A stretch of DNA of 34,509 nucleotides from Selenihalanaerobacter shriftii (GCF_900167185.1 NZ_FUWM01000023.1:1-34509), one strand, 5' to 3'. Counted from the stretch's first letter, positions 7,709-16,129 are shown. Notes: generated from the letters alone by a model not told the origin. A program made the numbers and translations.

Positions 7709-9040
7709 ATGCAAATTAAAGCAAAAAATTCTCTTGGCTTAATCTTCTTTCCTGCTTTTGATTGGTCTATCTCACCAACACACCCTGAACGGGAAGAAAG
7801 ATTATTATATACCAAAGACCAAGTCTTAGAAGAAGGATTATTAGATATTGAAGGAATTAAAGAATACAACCCATTAGTAGCTAATATTGAAGATATAAAT
7901 AGAACTCATATCTGTGTTCCTGACACTGAATCAATTGTTAGTAAACCACATCTTATTTCAGCAGGAGGAGCTATTAAAGCTGGAGAGTTAGTAATGGAGA
8001 ATAAAGTAGATTCAGCTTTTGCAATCATTCGTCCGCCTGGACATCATGCTTTTAGAATAGTACATGGAGCTAGAGGCTTTTGTACTATCAATAATGAAGC
8101 AATCATGGTTGAATATTTGCGTCAAAAGTATGGGAATGATTTAAAAATAGCTTTTGTAGATACAGATGCCCATCATGCCGATGGGACTCAGAATGTATTT
8201 TATAATGATCCACAAATTTTACATATCTCTATTCATCAAGATGGTCGTAGTCTCTTTCCTGGTACAGGTTTTATGAATGAATTAGGAGGTCCAGGGGCTT
8301 TTGCCAAAACAATTAATCTACCACTTCCACCTAACACTACTGACCAAGGACTACATTATGCCTTAGATAATTTAATACTACCTATTCTAGATGACTTTAA
8401 ACCTGATTTAATTATTAATGCTGCAGGTCAAGATAATCATTATAGTGATCCTTTGACTAGAATGAAAATAACTGCTCAAGGTTATGCTAAGTTAAATGAA
8501 AAATTAAACCCTGACATTGCTATATTACAAGGAGGCTACTCTATTGAATCAGCCCTTCCATATGTTAATGTAGGAATTATCTTGGCTATGGCTGGTTTAG
8601 ATTATAGTTACATTCAAGAACCAGACTATAATCAAAATATTATAAATCAAGATGAACAGATTACCGATACTATTAAAAAACGAGTAGAAAAGTTATTAAC
8701 TGTTTGGAAGAATAGAAATAAGGTTGATATCACAGAACAATTCGGTAATACACCTTATTATACTACTAGACAGAACATCTATTATGATACTGACCAAATC
8801 CAAGAAGAACAACAAATAAAGATTAAACTTTGTCCTGACTGTTCTGGCTTAATAATTATTGATTCTAATGCTAGACCTAGTCATTTTGGTAAAATTAGAG
8901 CAATTATTCTACCATATGATGTTTGCAATAAATGCAAAGCAGTAGGCTATAATAAATATGAATCAACAAAAAGAACTACAGAATTCTCTAATGTTTATCT
9001 ACAGGATAAAGTAAAAGACAAATTAATGACTACTTTCTAA
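7709..9040 (+). CDS. Histone deacetylase-superfamily deacetylase with C-terminal zinc ribbon
   Basis: 443 aa. The HDAC/AcuC/acetylpolyamine deacetylase fold shows RPPGHHA (H112/H113, catalytic pair), DTDAHHADGT (D153 and H155, zinc ligands), AGQDNHYSDPL (D242, third zinc ligand) and GGY (Y277). HPEREERL near residue 25 is typical of the family's substrate loop. Residues 375-409 add a four-Cys zinc ribbon (C375/C378 and C406/C409) not found in ordinary AcuC or polyamine deacetylases. The enzyme should release acetate, or a related acyl group, from an N-acyl substrate; a protein Lys or a small amide are both possible. It starts five bases after the hydantoinase-like stop, so the two probably act on one pathway, for example opening and deacylation of a cyclic or acylated amide. 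Confidence 0.88.
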   Translation: MQIKAKNSLGLIFFPAFDWSISPTHPEREERLLYTKDQVLEEGLLDIEGIKEYNPLVANIEDINRTHICVPDTESIVSKPHLISAGGAIKAGELVMENKVDSAFAIIRPPGHHAFRIVHGARGFCTINNEAIMVEYLRQKYGNDLKIAFVDTDAHHADGTQNVFYNDPQILHISIHQDGRSLFPGTGFMNELGGPGAFAKTINLPLPPNTTDQGLHYALDNLILPILDDFKPDLIINAAGQDNHYSDPLTRMKITAQGYAKLNEKLNPDIAILQGGYSIESALPYVNVGIILAMAGLDYSYIQEPDYNQNIINQDEQITDTIKKRVEKLLTVWKNRNKVDITEQFGNTPYYTTRQNIYYDTDQIQEEQQIKIKLCPDCSGLIIIDSNARPSHFGKIRAIILPYDVCNKCKAVGYNKYESTKRTTEFSNVYLQDKVKDKLMTTF

Positions 9041-9097
9041 TCAATTAAGCTTAAAAACACTTCAATACAATATAAAATAACACAAGTAGGTGAAATA

Positions 9098-10003
9098 ATG
9101 AATATAGACTTTGGATATGCCTGTATTAGTACTAAAATTAAAGACTGTTCTACAGCTAAAACTACTACTGTTAAGCATTTTAAAACTATTGATGATTTAG
9201 ATGTTCGTAAATGGAAATTGAAAAAAATCACTAAAGAAAATTTACAAAACACCTTACGGCTCTTATGGCATAATATTGCGGAAGATATTAAATTATATCG
9301 ATTTTCTTCTCAACTTGTACCTTTAGCCACCCATGAATTAGGACAGATATGGAATTATACAGAAGAATGTTCTGATGAGTTTGCAAAAGTTGGTAGAGTT
9401 ATTAAAAAGAATAATTTAAAAGCCAGCACCCACCCTGGTCAGTATACTGTGATTAACACTCCTAAAGAAGATGTATTTGAAAATTCTAAAGCTGATTTAG
9501 AATATCATAATAATGTTTTAAATGCTATGAACTTAGATTTTACAGCTAAGATGGTAACTCATGTTGGAGGAGTTTATGGAGAAAAAAATAAAGCTAAAGA
9601 ACGATTTATAACCAATTTCAAAAAATTAAGTTCTGATATCCAACAAGGATTAGTATTAGAAAATGATGACACTTCTTATTCAATTGGTGATGTATTAGAA
9701 ATATGTCAAGAATTAAAAATACCTATGGTTCTAGACGTTCATCATCATAACTGCTATAATCAAGGAGAGAAACTAAAAGAATATTTGGAAGGTATTTTTG
9801 CTACATGGACTGACCGAACACCTAAAATTCATTTTTCTAGTCCTCGTAGTAAAAAACATCCTAAGCGTCATGCAGATTATATAAATCCAGAAGAATTTAA
9901 AACTTTTTTAGACTTAGCCAATGATTATGAATTTGACGTTATGATAGAAGCTAAAAAGAAAGATGAAGCTGTACTTAAATTAAGAGAGGATTTAGAAATT
10001 TGA
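9098..10003 (+). CDS. uvsE: UV DNA damage endonuclease (UvdE/UvsE)
   Basis: 301 aa, the full family length. A TIM-barrel nuclease that nicks 5' of UV photoproducts and other distortions, starting an excision path separate from UvrABC. The N-terminal GYACISTKIKDCSTAKT is characteristic. Metal-site residues are in place: H79 (ATHE), H112 (STHPGQY), H155 (VTHVGG), E188 (LENDD), D213 and H216 (LDVHHHN), H245 (IHFSS), E284 (IEAKK). The ribosome site AGTAGGTGAAATA precedes the ATG. It follows the deacetylase gene by about 57 bases with no terminator between, so co-transcription is possible. The stop codon lies in the loop of a hairpin (9985-10018). Confidence 0.95.
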   Translation: MNIDFGYACISTKIKDCSTAKTTTVKHFKTIDDLDVRKWKLKKITKENLQNTLRLLWHNIAEDIKLYRFSSQLVPLATHELGQIWNYTEECSDEFAKVGRVIKKNNLKASTHPGQYTVINTPKEDVFENSKADLEYHNNVLNAMNLDFTAKMVTHVGGVYGEKNKAKERFITNFKKLSSDIQQGLVLENDDTSYSIGDVLEICQELKIPMVLDVHHHNCYNQGEKLKEYLEGIFATWTDRTPKIHFSSPRSKKHPKRHADYINPEEFKTFLDLANDYEFDVMIEAKKKDEAVLKLREDLEI

Positions 10004-10018
10004 ATTCCTAAATCCTCT
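9985..10018 (+). terminator. hairpin overlapping the uvsE stop codon
   Basis: 11-bp perfect arms (AGAGGATTTAG / CTAAATCCTCT). The TGA stop at 10001-10003 lies in the loop. No good T-run on either strand, so it may act as a weak terminator or a 3' protective structure between convergent uvsE and fxsA. Confidence 0.45.
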
Positions 10019-10031
10019 TAAATACTAATTG

Positions 10032-10556
10032 TTAATTTTCATTTATTTCTTCATATTCTACATCTATAGATTCAGAGACTCCATCCCACTCTTCATCTTG
10101 TTCTTGTGACTCTTCCCAATCTTGTGTTTGATAATGTTTCTTTTTTTGGTTTTGATTACTACTATCAAAAAAACTAAAACTTACATTTCCTTTTTTAATT
10201 TGTTTACTAAATTTTTCTTTAACTATTTTACGAATAGACTTTCTAGTAGTAGGAATTACTAAACTAAAACCTGTGACATCCGTTAGTAATCCAGGAGTTA
10301 ATAACATAGCTCCTCCAATTAAAATTAAAAGCCCATCAATCAAACTGTCTGCTGGTAATTGTCCTGTCGATAAAGAACTACGAATCTTATTGATGACTAA
10401 AAAACCTTGACTTCTAGCTATTGAAACCCCAATTACTCCTGTTAATGCTACTAAACCTACAGTTGGCAAGAAACCTACATAACCGCCTAGCTTAATTAAT
10501 AATGTCAATTCAATCATAGGTACCACAGTAAACAATAAGAGTAGCTTTGCAAACAT
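10032..10556 (-). CDS. fxsA: FxsA family membrane protein
   Basis: 174 aa from the ATG at 10556 (AGAAGGTGAAATTA upstream). The longer ORF from 10619 is rejected because it would translate through a clear promoter. Hydrophobic segments lie at about 1-22, 26-48 and 72-96. The FxsA signature runs through PMIELTLLIKLGGYVGF, ALTGVIGVSIARSQGF and GGAMLLTPGLLTDVTGF. The C-terminal tail is long and very acidic (Glu/Asp/Gln-rich), cytoplasmic by the positive-inside rule. E. coli FxsA relieves phage T7 exclusion by the F plasmid; the native role is poorly known. Confidence 0.92.
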   Translation of the reverse strand: MFAKLLLLFTVVPMIELTLLIKLGGYVGFLPTVGLVALTGVIGVSIARSQGFLVINKIRSSLSTGQLPADSLIDGLLILIGGAMLLTPGLLTDVTGFSLVIPTTRKSIRKIVKEKFSKQIKKGNVSFSFFDSSNQNQKKKHYQTQDWEESQEQDEEWDGVSESIDVEYEEINEN

Positions 10557-10590
10557 TAATTTCACCTTCTCTAATATGATAGTATACCTT

Positions 10591-10619
10591 ATTATATAGT
10601 CTATGATGTGAAAATGCAA
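10591..10619 (-). promoter_or_regulatory. sigma-A promoter of fxsA
   Basis: Minus strand: TTGCAT, exactly 17 bases, TATAAT, about 35 bases before the fxsA ATG. One of the two best promoters in the window. Confidence 0.75.
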
Positions 10620-10646
10620 TTTAGGTCGTAAAGAGATACAATTTAT

Positions 10647-11009
10647 TTAAAAGTTTTTATCATATCTAATCATATATCTTCCAGATTTATGGTCTATATC
10701 TAACCTAAGTCCTTCTCGTTTAATCTTAGCCTTTAATCTATTCTCTATCTTCTTCTTGCTTTCATTATCTAATTCATAACCTACTTCTTTTAACTCACTT
10801 AATAATTTATCTAAAATATCATTGATAGTCTTTAATTTATCATTATTAGGAAATTCTAATAATATAGCATCAATTATATCATCAATTTCAGCTAAAATAG
10901 GAGTTCCTTTTCTAAAATAATCATCTAAACCTGGTTTTAATTTAACTAAAACAATAATTGCAGTAGATAACATACCTAAAACAGTAATGATAGTATCTAA
11001 AATATTCAT
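10647..11009 (-). CDS. Small protein with one N-terminal membrane helix, unknown
   Basis: 120 aa with a good ribosome site (AAAGGAGGAATATAA-ATG). One hydrophobic helix (about residues 5-23) is followed by a charged helical region rich in Asp/Ile/Leu/Lys, ending in a short strand-like GRYMIRYD. No Cys and no recognised motif. The layout (short N-terminal helix, long charged C-terminus) resembles superfamily-6 phage holins and small membrane-anchored scaffolds, but no other phage gene is nearby. Family not recognised. Confidence 0.65.
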   Translation of the reverse strand: MNILDTIITVLGMLSTAIIVLVKLKPGLDDYFRKGTPILAEIDDIIDAILLEFPNNDKLKTINDILDKLLSELKEVGYELDNESKKKIENRLKAKIKREGLRLDIDHKSGRYMIRYDKNF

Positions 11010-11048
11010 TTATATTCCTCCTTTCATCTCCAATTTAGTTTCTATTAT

Positions 11049-11079
11049 ATTATAATGCAGAAACTATAACTTTGTGCAA
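11049..11079 (-). promoter_or_regulatory. candidate promoter for the small membrane protein
   Basis: Minus strand TTGCAC, 19-base spacer, TATAAT. The -10 is perfect but the spacer is long. Confidence 0.35.
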
Positions 11080-11111
11080 ATATAGATAATTCGTTTTTTC
11101 TTATATAATAT

Positions 11112-11141
11112 AAAAAAGCATGCCTCTTAATAGAAACATGC
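11112..11141 (-). terminator. intrinsic terminator downstream of the MscS fragment
   Basis: 10-bp stem (11118-11127 with 11132-11141, including two G-T pairs), four-base loop, then TTTTTT on the minus strand. It lies about 40 bases past the MscS-fragment stop, so the original channel gene's 3' end and terminator are preserved. Confidence 0.8.
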
Positions 11142-11181
11142 CTAAATTAGTATCACTTATTTCCTCACTCAAAACTCTATT

Positions 11182-11364
11182 TTAGTCTTCTGTAACTGTA
11201 AAATGTTCATCTTTCGAATCTTTCTTATCTTGTTCATGATTATAAACTCGCCATGTAGAATATGCAAATTCAATATCTGATTCTTCTTTAAACCTATGCA
11301 AAATTCGTTCTTTTATTCTAGTCTGGACTAATCTCTTCCCTCGAGCAGAAGAATGACAATTCAT
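11182..11364 (-). pseudogene. C-terminal remnant of an MscS-family mechanosensitive channel
   Basis: A 60-aa ORF. Residues 12-45 (QTRIKERILHRFKEESDIEF and the following AYSTWRVYN) match the extreme C-terminal alpha/beta end of MscS-type channels, which usually reads like I-x-x-R-I-L-x-x-F-x-E-x-x-I-E-F-x-Y-P-T. The membrane helices and beta domain that should come before are absent, and upstream sequence runs straight into the group II intron 3' end at 11407. The ATG has AGAGGTG only two bases away, too close for efficient initiation. I read this as the leftover 3' end of a deleted channel gene. A short expressed peptide is less likely. Confidence 0.6.
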
Positions 11365-11406
11365 ATCACCTCTTATTTGGTATTGTTTTCCTATAAAATT
11401 TATTAT

Positions 11407-11477
11407 ATAGAGTAGGACCAGCCTTTCGGCTGGGACCTCTCATCAAACTGCACGTACGGTTCTCCCGTATACAGCTT
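11407..11477 (-). ncRNA. Group II intron domains V and VI
   Basis: Domain V: lower stem AAGCTGTA with TGCAGTTT, a two-base CG bulge, upper stem TACGG with CCGTA and a GAGAA loop; an AGC triad lies at its base. Domain VI (11407-11440): CCAGCC-GAAA-GGCTGG plus an outer AGAG/CTCT helix containing the bulged branch-point A. These are the catalytic core and the lariat-forming branch of the ribozyme. Confidence 0.85.
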
Positions 11478-11550
11478 TTCGTCATCGTTGCCCCTTTCCA
11501 AGGAGTAAGTCTTCATCTCCGCATTACTACGAATGTGGATTTTACTCTGG

Positions 11551-12744
11551 TTAGGACAATGTGGTAAGTAATGATTTAAGTCCCTTTTGCCTTAATACGG
11601 CATTAGGGATTCTTCTGTTTTGATGTTTTATCGCTTTCCTCTTTTCTATATATGACCTTATTCGCATTCTTATCCACTCATCTAATCTTTTGAAAAGCCT
11701 CTTTACATTCCCATTTCCAAAGTAATTACCCCAACCTCTAATTACAGGATTAAGTTCTCCTATTATTACTTCCACTGGCCAAGGTTGTTGTCTTTTGGTT
11801 TTCTTTCTAACTTTATTTTTGAATTGTTTTAAAGTTTTCTTTCTTGGACGCTTATAACGCCATGCTATAAATTCAAACCCTAAGAATGTAAAACCTTTTC
11901 CAAAGTTAGTTATAACCGTTTTCTCTGGATGAAGAGTGAGCTTTAGTTTCTTTCCTACTATCTCTTTTACTACCTCTAGTGCTCTTTTAGCTTTCTTCTT
12001 AGATTTTGTAAGTATTACAAAATCATCTGCAAATCTAACTATCTTATATCCTCTTTCTGTCATTACTTTATCTAATTGATGAAGATAAATATTGGCTAAT
12101 AAAGGAGATATTACTCCTCCTTGAGGTGTCCCTTGTTTTGAAGGGATATATCCTTCCTCAGTCACAACTCCAGCTGTTAGCCATGACTTTATTATTCTTA
12201 ACACCCAACCATCATTTACCCTCTTTGTTATAAATTTCATTAATAGCTCATGGTCTATATTATCAAAGTATCCTTTGATGTCTGCGTCTAATACCCATTT
12301 ATACCCTTGCTCTCTGTACTCTTCTACTTTATTTATCGCATCCATTTGTGACCTTCCCGGTCTAAATCCAAAAGAACAATCACAGAATATCTTTTCAAAT
12401 ATAGGTTCCATTATTCTTTTGACTGTTGCTTGTGCTATTCTATCTTTTACTGTGGGTATTCCTAATGAGCGCTCTCGACCATCATCTTTTGGTATCATTA
12501 CTCTAAGTACCGGTGATGGGTCATATCTATCTTCTTTCAATTGCCTATATAACTCTCTCATGTTTTGTTGATAGTTTTCACTAAATTCCTCAATTGTTAC
12601 TCTATCTATCCCAGCACTTCCTCCATTTTCTATTACGGTCTTTGTTGCATAATGCATATTCATTTTCTTTGTTATCCTATCTTTAAGTGTATAATAGGTG
12701 CATTCAGTCACTTGCTCACCTATCCTTCCTTCACGACTTACCAA
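11551..12744 (-). CDS. ltrA: Group II intron reverse transcriptase/maturase
   Basis: 397 aa. RT domain (about 35-290): GFRPGRSQMDAI (126-137), DADIKGYFDNIDH (153-165, catalytic Asp), QGTPQGGVISPLLANIYL (204-221) and the FADD box (238-241). The maturase/domain X (about 300-390) includes GWGNYF. The protein ends near residue 397 with no C-terminal HNH endonuclease, as in group IIC-type proteins. It promotes splicing and retrohoming of the surrounding RNA. The annotated first codon is a TTG only one base from GGGAGA; a GTG at codon 12 with AGGTGA four bases upstream is an alternative start. No frameshift or stop interrupts it, so the element could be active. Confidence 0.93.
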   Translation of the reverse strand: MVSREGRIGEQVTECTYYTLKDRITKKMNMHYATKTVIENGGSAGIDRVTIEEFSENYQQNMRELYRQLKEDRYDPSPVLRVMIPKDDGRERSLGIPTVKDRIAQATVKRIMEPIFEKIFCDCSFGFRPGRSQMDAINKVEEYREQGYKWVLDADIKGYFDNIDHELLMKFITKRVNDGWVLRIIKSWLTAGVVTEEGYIPSKQGTPQGGVISPLLANIYLHQLDKVMTERGYKIVRFADDFVILTKSKKKAKRALEVVKEIVGKKLKLTLHPEKTVITNFGKGFTFLGFEFIAWRYKRPRKKTLKQFKNKVRKKTKRQQPWPVEVIIGELNPVIRGWGNYFGNGNVKRLFKRLDEWIRMRIRSYIEKRKAIKHQNRRIPNAVLRQKGLKSLLTTLS

Positions 12745-13494
12745 TCTCCCATTTGATAATCCAGTAATTTACCCCTCTGATTTTTTTCATGATATTACTG
12801 ACCACGTCTCTAGACTTTCGCCAATCGCACCCTCCAGTATATCACTACTCAGGTTGTAGTATTCCTGACTTATCTCGTTTCCAGTTATGTTTTCCTTTCT
12901 ACGCTATCCATCAGTCTCATTGAATACATCAATGTCTAAACTACTATAACAAATTACCACTCTTATCTAATTTTCAATTTCGATGACGTAGGTATCCCTT
13001 CGCTCCAGTTGGCTTTATCCTCACATAAATTACTCTATGATCACTGGACCAACTATCTTCACTACTATGGTACCATCTGACTCCTAGTCAAGCATCATTT
13101 CGGCTTTCCCTTTCAGGTTATACCTCCATTTATTCTTATCAGTTTTGATAAGAAACACACCAGGTCCTCCCCAGGTCAATCACAGAATCCTTATAACCAT
13201 TCCGACCCTAAACACACTTAACTATTCGGCATGGACACTCTCGTTATCTCGCGTTTTATTCAGCGCCACCTGTTCCCCCAAACCGACATTGGACTTCCCC
13301 ATTTTGATGGTGGGTTATCATAGTTAGATGCCACCTCTGGTTTACATATTGTTCCGGACTAGCTTCACGTCTCAGGTTCTTTAGATTCTATCTCACGACA
13401 GACACCCTACCATTATTGACTTCACACACCGACACGACGAAAACAGCGCGGACAAGATTTCCACTTGTTAACTCTGTATTTACTGGGCACACAT

Positions 13495-13530
13495 CAAAAA
13501 TAGCCACTAGGTATCAATGCCTAGTGGCTC
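13495..13530 (-). terminator. intrinsic terminator of the coiled-coil gene; intron target
   Basis: 10-bp perfect arms (AGCCACTAGG / CCTAGTGGCT, 13502-13511 and 13520-13529), then ATTTTTG on the minus strand. The group II intron begins at the next bases. Confidence 0.87.
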
Positions 13531-13540
13531 ATAAAAATTA

Positions 13541-13762
13541 TTAATTATCCTCTAATATCTCCTCAATTTCATCAATCTTCTCTTGAATTTCATCTAACTG
13601 ATTGTCATATTTTTGTTTTGTATTACCAGGTAGATGAATTCCTGTCTGTCCTAATACAAATTCCTTCTCCTGTTCAAGTTCTTCATATTTATCCTTCTCT
13701 TCTTTTAGACGTTTCTCCAGCTCCTCTGTTGATAAATCTTCTAATGAATTATTTTTTAACAA
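13541..13762 (-). CDS. Small coiled-coil protein, unknown
   Basis: 73 aa, over half Glu/Lys/Asp/Gln. Two helical heptad-like stretches (about 7-37 and 50-70) are separated by a short turn containing GQTGIHLPGN. A helical hairpin or dimeric coiled coil is likely. It begins with TTG after a strong AAGGAGGGG ribosome site at normal spacing; no ATG is available. No membrane segment. Monocistronic, with its own terminator, behind which the group II intron is inserted. Confidence 0.7.
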   Translation of the reverse strand: MLKNNSLEDLSTEELEKRLKEEKDKYEELEQEKEFVLGQTGIHLPGNTKQKYDNQLDEIQEKIDEIEEILEDN

Positions 13763-13896
13763 CTCTACCCCTCCTTGGAAATTAATACTATTCTCTAACT
13801 AAGAATTATTTTATATTGTATTAAATATATTAAATATAAAGTGTTATTTTCCTTCTTTTTTTGCTACTTTTTATATTTTTATCATTAAATTCCATT

Positions 13897-13929
13897 AAAA
13901 AATCCCTAGAATATATATCCTAGGGATTT
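13897..13929 (-). terminator. intrinsic terminator of dapL
   Basis: 10-bp perfect arms (AAATCCCTAG / CTAGGGATTT) followed by TTTTTT on the minus strand, about 20 bases past the dapL stop. Confidence 0.87.
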
Positions 13930-13946
13930 AAAATCTAAATCATATT

Positions 13947-15188
13947 TTAAAATTCAAATTCAACTCTAGATAATCTATTCTTAATCTCTTCAATAACTCT
14001 TTTCTCTTCTTCTTCACCGTCAGCTATAAATGTAACTGAAAATCTAACAAAAGAACCAGCATCATCCCATGGTACTGTAGAAATTAAATGCTCTTTAATT
14101 AAATACTGTGCGAAATCTTCTGCTGTCTCAAATTTAGGCCCACCTTTAACTCCTTTTGGAATCGATACATAAAGGTAGAAAGAACCTTGTGGTTTAGTAG
14201 CTTCGAAACCTATATCTTGTAGCGCTGCAACTAATATATCATGTTTTCTTGAATACTTCTCTGCAGTCTTTTCAGTAATTTCTGGATGGTTTAGGGCATA
14301 TGTGCAAGCGTGTTGAATTGCTTTAAACTGACCAGAATCATTATTATCCTTGACAGTAACAAAAGCATTAACCAATAGCGGATTACCAGCTATAAAAGCC
14401 ATTCTCCATCCAGTCATATTAAAAGCCTTAGATAAAGATTGAATCTCTATTCCTACCTCTTTAGCACCTGGTATTGATAAGAATGATAAAGGTTCATATC
14501 CATCAAAAGTCAATGCTGCATAAGCCGCATCATAAATAACAATAATATTATTTTCTTTTGCGAACGCAACTACATCTTTAAGAAACTCCTCATTAGTTAC
14601 TGCTCCTGTAGGATTATTAGGATAATTTAAATAAAGTAATTTAGCTCTTTCTTTCTGATCATCAGTAAGACTATCTAATTGTGGTAAGAAATTATTCTCT
14701 TTTAATAATGGTAAATTAACAACCTCGCCACCTAACCATTCTGTATGTGTTCCCATTACTGGGTAGCCTGGAGTAGTCATAATTGTAATATCACCAGGAT
14801 TGATAAAAGCTGAAGGAATCATAGCTAATGCTGGTTTAGAACCTATCGAATGATTAACTTCTGTCTCTGGGTCTAAACCTTCTACTCCATATACTTCTTC
14901 CATATAATTGGCAGCTGCTTCTTTAAATTCAAATATACCGTTATCAGCATAACCTCTATTTTCCCATTCATTAGCTTCTTCACAAAGAGTCTCAATTACT
15001 CCATCATCAGCCATCCAATCTGGCTCTCCAACTCCCATATCGATTAATTCTACATCTGGATGTGCTTCCTTAGCTGCTGCCTTAGCTCTTTTAATCTTTT
15101 CAAATTTATAAATTACATCTTCTTTACCAAACTGTACTCCACCAATTCTTTCAGCAAATAATTGTTGAATATAACTCTCTTCTGACAT
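13947..15188 (-). CDS. dapL: LL-diaminopimelate aminotransferase
   Basis: 413 aa from the ATG at 15188. The upstream ATG at 15194 is only two bases from AAGGAGG, while 15188 has eight. A class I/II PLP aminotransferase making LL-diaminopimelate directly from tetrahydrodipicolinate, bypassing the acyl intermediates of the Dap pathway. Visible (numbered from the upstream ATG): YADNGIFEFKEA (82-93), NYPNNPTGA (190-198), YDAAYA with the PLP-ring Asp (221-226), and SLSKAFNMTGWR carrying the Schiff-base lysine (K256). The length and the N-terminal GGVQFGKEDVIYKFE are like DapL. Its place behind dapF supports this over other aspartate-family aminotransferases. It supplies meso-DAP for the wall, lysine and, in spore formers, dipicolinate. 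Confidence 0.93.
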   Translation of the reverse strand: MSEESYIQQLFAERIGGVQFGKEDVIYKFEKIKRAKAAAKEAHPDVELIDMGVGEPDWMADDGVIETLCEEANEWENRGYADNGIFEFKEAAANYMEEVYGVEGLDPETEVNHSIGSKPALAMIPSAFINPGDITIMTTPGYPVMGTHTEWLGGEVVNLPLLKENNFLPQLDSLTDDQKERAKLLYLNYPNNPTGAVTNEEFLKDVVAFAKENNIIVIYDAAYAALTFDGYEPLSFLSIPGAKEVGIEIQSLSKAFNMTGWRMAFIAGNPLLVNAFVTVKDNNDSGQFKAIQHACTYALNHPEITEKTAEKYSRKHDILVAALQDIGFEATKPQGSFYLYVSIPKGVKGGPKFETAEDFAQYLIKEHLISTVPWDDAGSFVRFSVTFIADGEEEEKRVIEEIKNRLSRVEFEF

Positions 15189-15289
15189 ACTCATTTCCTC
15201 CTTATATTCTTTTTAATTATTAAAAATCATTACTTTAATATTTTTTCTTAAATAACTAATTTTATAATTTACGACTCATAATTGAAAAT

Positions 15290-16129
15290 TTACTTTCTCC
15301 ATTCACCGATAAACACTTCTTCAGCAGGCCCTGTCATATAAACATGGTTATTCTTAGCCCACTCAATAGTTAGGTCACCACCTAATAAATGCACTTCTAC
15401 TTTATTATCAGTTAATTCATTTAAAATCGAAGCTACCGTAGAACCACAAGCACCTGTACCACAAGCTAAAGTAACTCCAGCTCCTCTTTCCCAAACTCTC
15501 ATCTTAATTTCTGCAGAGTTTACTACTTCTATAAATTCTACATTTGTCTTAGCTGGGAAACGAGGATGTTCTTCAATTTTAGGTCCTATTTCAGCAACTG
15601 GAAATTCATCTGCATCATCAACAAATACCATACAATGGGGATTCCCCATGGATACAGTTGTTATTTCATACTCTTCACCATCTATATCTAATTTCTCTTT
15701 AACTACCTTATCTTTATCTACCCCAGTAATCGGAATATCATCACTATGTAAGCGTGGTTCACCCATGTCTACTTTAACAGCTTCTACTTCATCACCTTCA
15801 AATATTAATTCAGGAATTATGATTCCTGCTAAAGTCTCAACTTTAATCTTATTCTTATCAGTCAAACTATTTTCATATACATATTTACCAAAACAGCGAA
15901 TGGCATTTCCACACATCTCTGGTTCACTGCCATCAGGGTTAAAAATTCTCATTCTAAAATCAGCTTCTTCTATTTCTGAAGGTAAGATTAAAACTAATCC
16001 ATCTGCACCTACTCCAAAGTGTCTATCACAAATCTGTTGTGCTAATTCATTTAAGTCATTAATATCTTCTTCAAAGCCATTAACTAATACAAAATCATTA
16101 CCTAATCCATGCATCTTTGTAAAATTCAT
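15290..16129 (-). CDS. dapF: Diaminopimelate epimerase
   Basis: 279 aa, normal family length. A cofactor-independent two-base epimerase converting LL- to meso-diaminopimelate. The two catalytic cysteines are C73 (EMCGNAIRCF) and C223 (LACGTGAC), with MHGLGNDFV at the N-terminus, GVGADGL (39-45), MGNPHCMVFV (161-170) and RVWERGAG (211-218). It is first in a dapF-dapL unit with its own strong promoter and is separated from pyk by a terminator. dapL follows after about 95 bases, with no terminator seen between. Confidence 0.97.
   Translation of the reverse strand: MNFTKMHGLGNDFVLVNGFEEDINDLNELAQQICDRHFGVGADGLVLILPSEIEEADFRMRIFNPDGSEPEMCGNAIRCFGKYVYENSLTDKNKIKVETLAGIIIPELIFEGDEVEAVKVDMGEPRLHSDDIPITGVDKDKVVKEKLDIDGEEYEITTVSMGNPHCMVFVDDADEFPVAEIGPKIEEHPRFPAKTNVEFIEVVNSAEIKMRVWERGAGVTLACGTGACGSTVASILNELTDNKVEVHLLGGDLTIEWAKNNHVYMTGPAEEVFIGEWRK

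Larger units (their letters stand above)
11407..13493 (-). mobile_element. Group II intron, apparently complete, with its own maturase/RT
   Basis: About 2.09 kb on the minus strand. The 5' boundary reads GTGTGCCCAG (13493 downwards), fitting the GUGYG start rule. The 3' boundary at 11407 ends in AT, seven bases after and including a bulged A at 11413, the expected branch point in domain VI. Domain V (11445-11477) and a GAAA-capped domain VI are present. The 5' exon ends TTTTGAT; an AUCAAAA in a CCCA/UGGG-closed loop (13302-13308) is its perfect 7-base complement, so EBS1-IBS1 pairing is intact. The RT gene is in domain IV; 12745-13493 is domains I-III. The intron sits directly after the T-run of the terminator at 13495-13530, the target type favoured by group IIC introns. 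Subclass not proven. Confidence 0.9.

Noticed and set aside
9037-9252. Leftward ORF overlapping the start of uvsE
   Set aside because: Antisense shadow of a well-supported gene, without its own ribosome site.
10647-11009. Phage holin
   Set aside because: Topology is compatible, but there is no endolysin or other phage gene nearby, so only the resemblance is noted.
13145-13327. Rightward ORF of 60 codons, and others at 12275-12571 and 12565-12756
   Set aside because: They lie antisense within the group II intron's structured RNA or RT gene, lack ribosome sites and show no protein-like pattern.
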